Shown one piece after another: positions 61,556 through 64,000 of a DNA stretch of 64,000 nt. The translations under genes and the position numbers were made by a program. The notes beneath the pieces were generated by a model. The model searched no databases. It worked only from the letters and a program-made list of their open reading frames with translations, and was not told the DNA's origin. Each line of letters begins with the position of its first letter. The first letter of the stretch is position 1. The DNA is from Actinopolymorpha pittospori (lineage in GTDB: Bacteria > Actinomycetota > Actinomycetes > Propionibacteriales > Actinopolymorphaceae): the NCBI RefSeq assembly GCF_014873875.1, contig NZ_JADBEM010000001.1:248001-312000 (forward strand), in the 5' to 3' direction.

Positions 61556-61899
61556 CCGAGTCTCCACGAAACCCGGGGCGCTTCACTCGGTGGGGCTCGG
61601 TGTGGCTCGCTTCGTCCAGGCAAATCTCGGCGTCGGGGGCTTCGGGGCCACGCCGTGGCCTGTCATGTGGCTCTCTCGGGTGCTTTCGAGAGGCGTTGCG
61701 CCGCTGTTCAAGGGTCCCGTCGCTCGGTTGCGTCCCATTGATCACCACGGCCGTCGGGAGGACACTCGGGCCATGATTGGCGTGGAGCGGCTGCGCCGCT
61801 GGTGTCGGATCTGCGGTCCATGCGGAACGGTTGCGAACCGAAGACGACGCGGCACTCCCGTGGGATCTACAGATGCGCGCAGCTGGGAAGGGACTACCC

Positions 61900-62319
61900 G
61901 TGACCGACGGACTTGACGAGACCGGCCGACGTGATCCCGAGCCGCGGCAGGACCTGGTGCAGCGCTCGGCACCGTTTCTGCCTGCCGGCAGTGAGATACA
62001 GCAGGCGTTCATCTGTCAGAGCGCACCGCACTTCTTCTTCTTCGTCATTACCTATCTGACCGGCCTGACGATGTTCTGGAACAAGTACCGGTGCGTGGTG
62101 GTCACCCGGGACGCCATCTACGTGTTGGACAGCAGCAAGCTGTCCGGTGGCGCCAGCCCGCAGCGTCTGGCGGCCACGGTGCCGCGCCCTACCCGACTCG
62201 GTCCGGTATCCGGGCGTTGGGGGGAGATGAACCTCCTCGGCGAGCGTCATTGGGTCCACAAACGCTTCCACGACCAGATCGCTGCCGCAGACCGGGAGAT
62301 CGGCTTTGCCCAGGCATGA
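61900..62319 (+). CDS. Small PH-like membrane-associated protein
   Basis: I chose GTG 61900, which has GGGAAGGGA in front, over the upstream frame from 61777. The 139 residues include a membrane span ([17 protein letters not shown]) followed by [20 protein letters not shown], then [20 protein letters not shown], a beta-rich bacterial-PH-like layout. Similar proteins exist in several actinobacteria. The function is unknown. Confidence 0.7.
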   Translation: MTDGLDETGRRDPEPRQDLVQRSAPFLPAGSEIQQAFICQSAPHFFFFVITYLTGLTMFWNKYRCVVVTRDAIYVLDSSKLSGGASPQRLAATVPRPTRLGPVSGRWGEMNLLGERHWVHKRFHDQIAAADREIGFAQA

Positions 62320-62389
62320 GGATCACGATCAATGGCTGGGGTACCAAATTGAGGGCGGCGTTCTCCAGGCGGGGCTCGAGGGGCGGAGT

Positions 62390-62640
62390 CCCAGGTGCCA
62401 TCCAAAGACCAGTGGCGGTGCCGGTTGTAGACGGTCTTCCAGTTGCTATAGGCGGCCGGAAGGTCCCGCCACGGGCACCCCTGCCCGCGTCCGATGGAAA
62501 ATCCCATCGATGACCCTGCGGTGATCAACTCAACGGCGGCCCTGTCGCGGATGAACCGGAAGCAGCGGCTCCAACCGCCGCCACTCCTCATCGCTTAGAT
62601 CATGACGGTTCAGACGCTCATCCACACCAGACCATCTACA
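62390..62640 (-). mobile_element. IS5-family transposase N-terminal relic
   Basis: [25 protein letters not shown] and, in another frame, [20 protein letters not shown] and [11 protein letters not shown] are the opening of IS5/IS1182-like transposases. Frame changes and missing catalytic domain show a relic. The IS630 element begins 23 bases upstream of it. Confidence 0.65.
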
Positions 62641-62662
62641 CGTTGCCCCAGCGGGACACGTC

Positions 62663-63839
62663 CTAGTGTTGCGTGATTCTGGTTGCGTTACTTTTCGTGT
62701 TGTGGCTCGTTGACTCGGTGTGGAGCTTTCGGTGGAGCAGGACGCTGAGTTGCGGGCGTTGGTGAACAGTCGGGATGTGTCGGCCGTGCTGGCGACTCGG
62801 GCGCGGATCGTGTTGTGGCATGGGGAAGGTCGGCGTCGTAAGGACATCGCGGAGTTGGCGGGGGTGTCGTTGCCGACGGTGGATCGGTGGGTCCGCCGCC
62901 ACGCCGAGCATGGCCTGGCCGGGTTGGACGATCGTGATCGGGCTGCGCCGCGGGTGCAGGTTCCACCGCGGGTGCGGGCTCGGGTGGTGGCGTTGACCAG
63001 GACTTCTCCGCCGGTGGAGACGGGGCTGTCGCACTGGTCGACCCGTGGGTTGGCTGGGTATCTGAAGCGGGTCGAGGGGATCTGTGTGTCGTGGAGCTAT
63101 GTGGCTCGGGTGTGGCGGGAGGAAGGGCTTGCGCCGCACCGGCATGCCACGTTCAAGTTGTCCAAGGATCCCGCGTTCGCGGAGAAGGTCTCCGATGTGG
63201 TCGGGTTGTATCTGGACCCGCCCGGTGGGGCGGTGGTGCTCTCCATCGATGAGAAGACACAGATCCAGGCGTTGGACCGGACTCAGCCGCTGCTGCCGTT
63301 GGACTTCGGCGTGACCGAGAAACGCACCCACGACTATGTGCGGCACGGTGTCACGAACCTGTTCGCAGCCCTGGATGTGGGCACCGGCCAGGTCGTCGGG
63401 GAGTGCAGGCCGACCCGGGACGGGGTGAACTTCCTGGCCTTCTTGAAGAAGGCCGTCAAACCTCATGCGGGCAAGGACATTCATGTGGTGTTGGACAACC
63501 TGTCCACCCACACCACGCCAGAGGTGGAAGCCTGGCTGGAGGAGAATCCGCACGTCAGGTTCCACTTCACCCCGGTCGGATCGAGCTGGATCAACCAGAT
63601 CGAGACGTGGTTCGGGATCCTGACCCGCCAGTCGATCCGCCGCGGCACCTTCACCTCGGTGAACGTGCTGATCAAACAGATCAAGGACTACATCGACACC
63701 TGGAACATCGACGCGAAGCCGTTCGCCTGGACCGCCACCAGCGAAGAGATCCTCGCCAAGGTCCGCCTCGTCCAGACCAACATCAAGAAACTCGTCGACA
63801 ACAACGCGAAATAACACAACCAGAATCACGCAACACTAG
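62663..63839 (+). mobile_element. Complete IS630-family element
   Basis: Both ends start CTAGTGTTGCGTGATTCTGG as inverted repeats (62663-62690 and 63812-63839). The TA in CTAG fits the TA target duplication of IS630. One intact transposase lies inside. Confidence 0.92.
62720..63814 (+). CDS. IS630-family transposase
   Basis: This 364-residue protein starts at GTG 62720. The N-terminal paired helix-turn-helix is RKDIAELAGVSLPTVDRWVR. The DDE catalytic core shows VVLSIDEKTQIQALDRTQPL, then DIHVVLDNLSTHTTPEVEAW and SSWINQIETWFGILTRQSIR. The C-terminal linker ends IKKLVDNNAK. The frame is intact and the ends are well preserved; the element is probably active or recently so. Confidence 0.95.
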   Translation: MELSVEQDAELRALVNSRDVSAVLATRARIVLWHGEGRRRKDIAELAGVSLPTVDRWVRRHAEHGLAGLDDRDRAAPRVQVPPRVRARVVALTRTSPPVETGLSHWSTRGLAGYLKRVEGICVSWSYVARVWREEGLAPHRHATFKLSKDPAFAEKVSDVVGLYLDPPGGAVVLSIDEKTQIQALDRTQPLLPLDFGVTEKRTHDYVRHGVTNLFAALDVGTGQVVGECRPTRDGVNFLAFLKKAVKPHAGKDIHVVLDNLSTHTTPEVEAWLEENPHVRFHFTPVGSSWINQIETWFGILTRQSIRRGTFTSVNVLIKQIKDYIDTWNIDAKPFAWTATSEEILAKVRLVQTNIKKLVDNNAK

Positions 63840-63910
63840 TGGCTTGGTCGCGGGTTTCGCCACACGATCCAGATTGGCCAGAAGGTTGCTCGCAGAGGTC
63901 TTCGTTCGTC

Positions 63911-64000
63911 TCAGCTGAGCGGCGTCCTCTCTCCTCGATCGAGGTAAGTGACACAGCTGCCCAACCCGCGCCGTTCGACCTCCTCACGGAAGTCCGACAG
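63911..64000 (-). CDS. Possible gene end at window edge
   Basis: A minus-strand frame enters from the window edge with LSDFREEVERRGLGSCVTYL, then DRGERTPLS and a stop at 63911. Only 29 codons are visible, so it may be chance. No family was recognised. Confidence 0.3.
   Translation of the reverse strand: MSDFREEVERRGLGSCVTYLDRGERTPLS

Larger units (their letters stand above)
60207..61585 (+). mobile_element. Complete IS3-family element 2
   Basis: Terminal inverted repeats of 24-25 bases begin TGAAGCGCCCCGGGT and are nearly identical at both ends (60207-60231, 61561-61585). A CTC target duplication flanks the element (60204-60206, 61586-61588). It contains orfA and orfB. Confidence 0.92.

Noticed and set aside
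1..64000. CRISPR arrays or rRNA genes
   Set aside because: No regularly spaced repeats and no rRNA-like sequence were found.

Overview
This is high-GC DNA with actinobacterial features: GTG starts, a leaderless promoter, a Fur-family zinc regulator, a sigma factor with a SnoaL-like tail, a STAND-TPR protein, and DUF2188/DUF2171/DUF6098-type small genes. The genus cannot be resolved from sequence alone. A large share of the window is gene debris (frameshifted or truncated relics), mixed with intact operons and insertion sequences. Either this is a fast-decaying accessory region or the assembly carries residual indel errors; both are possible.

The most striking region is 1-23 kb. It carries eight good and one weaker copies of a 15-bp palindrome (consensus close to TGAAAACGGTTTTCA) within 18 kb, almost all just upstream of genes. 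This is the form expected of an actinobacterial Zur (zinc uptake regulator) operator. The predicted regulon holds: a substrate-binding lipoprotein with an IrtA/IrtB-like ABC transporter (1-2097); two intact SAM methyltransferases (5454-6170, 14657-15505); a nickel/peptide-type ABC importer with fused ATPases (6132-11019); a CooC-like ATPase whose family CxC motif reads CYH (11126-12094); a frameshifted thioredoxin-reductase-like flavoprotein (12766-13606); a (2Fe-2S) ferredoxin-like protein (14043-14447); a metal-independent class I fructose-bisphosphate aldolase (17363-18250); an SCO5389-family protein (18607-18999); and an operon of a Zur-like regulator fused to a small Cys-containing domain, a COG0523 metal chaperone GTPase and a WD40 protein (20126-22952). 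A dead phosphopantetheinyl transferase (12220-12665) and a dead peptidyl-carrier-protein domain (13690-13940) suggest that a nonribosomal metallophore pathway once lay here. A ~95-bp direct repeat occurs at 5.1 kb and 24.0 kb.

23-34 kb: relics of crcB, a DUF190 gene and a GH15 hydrolase; a frameshifted secreted GH27 alpha-galactosidase with duplicated C-terminal modules; a sigma factor/cupin/DUF6069 group; a two-component system; a membrane protein; an AraC regulator (frameshifted) next to a GH99-like protein. 34-38.5 kb: a TPR protein and a membrane-anchored STAND NTPase, translationally coupled. 38.7-49.8 kb: small metabolic and stress-type genes (SDR, zinc alcohol dehydrogenase, Orn/Lys/Arg decarboxylase, hydrolase, two Rho_N-like proteins), interleaved with relics (phosphotransferase, IS1380, flavodoxin-like reductase, F420 enzyme, DUF6328, DUF2171).

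50 kb: a 3' fragment of a tRNA gene (Tyr-like) close to an integrase relic marks an old integration site. 51.7-64 kb: a CPA1 Na+/H+ antiporter, an NmrA-type oxidoreductase, small membrane proteins, and an IS-rich end (IS110 fragments, two complete IS3 elements, an IS5 relic, a complete IS630).

All functional calls come from reading the translated sequence against remembered family features; no database search was run.
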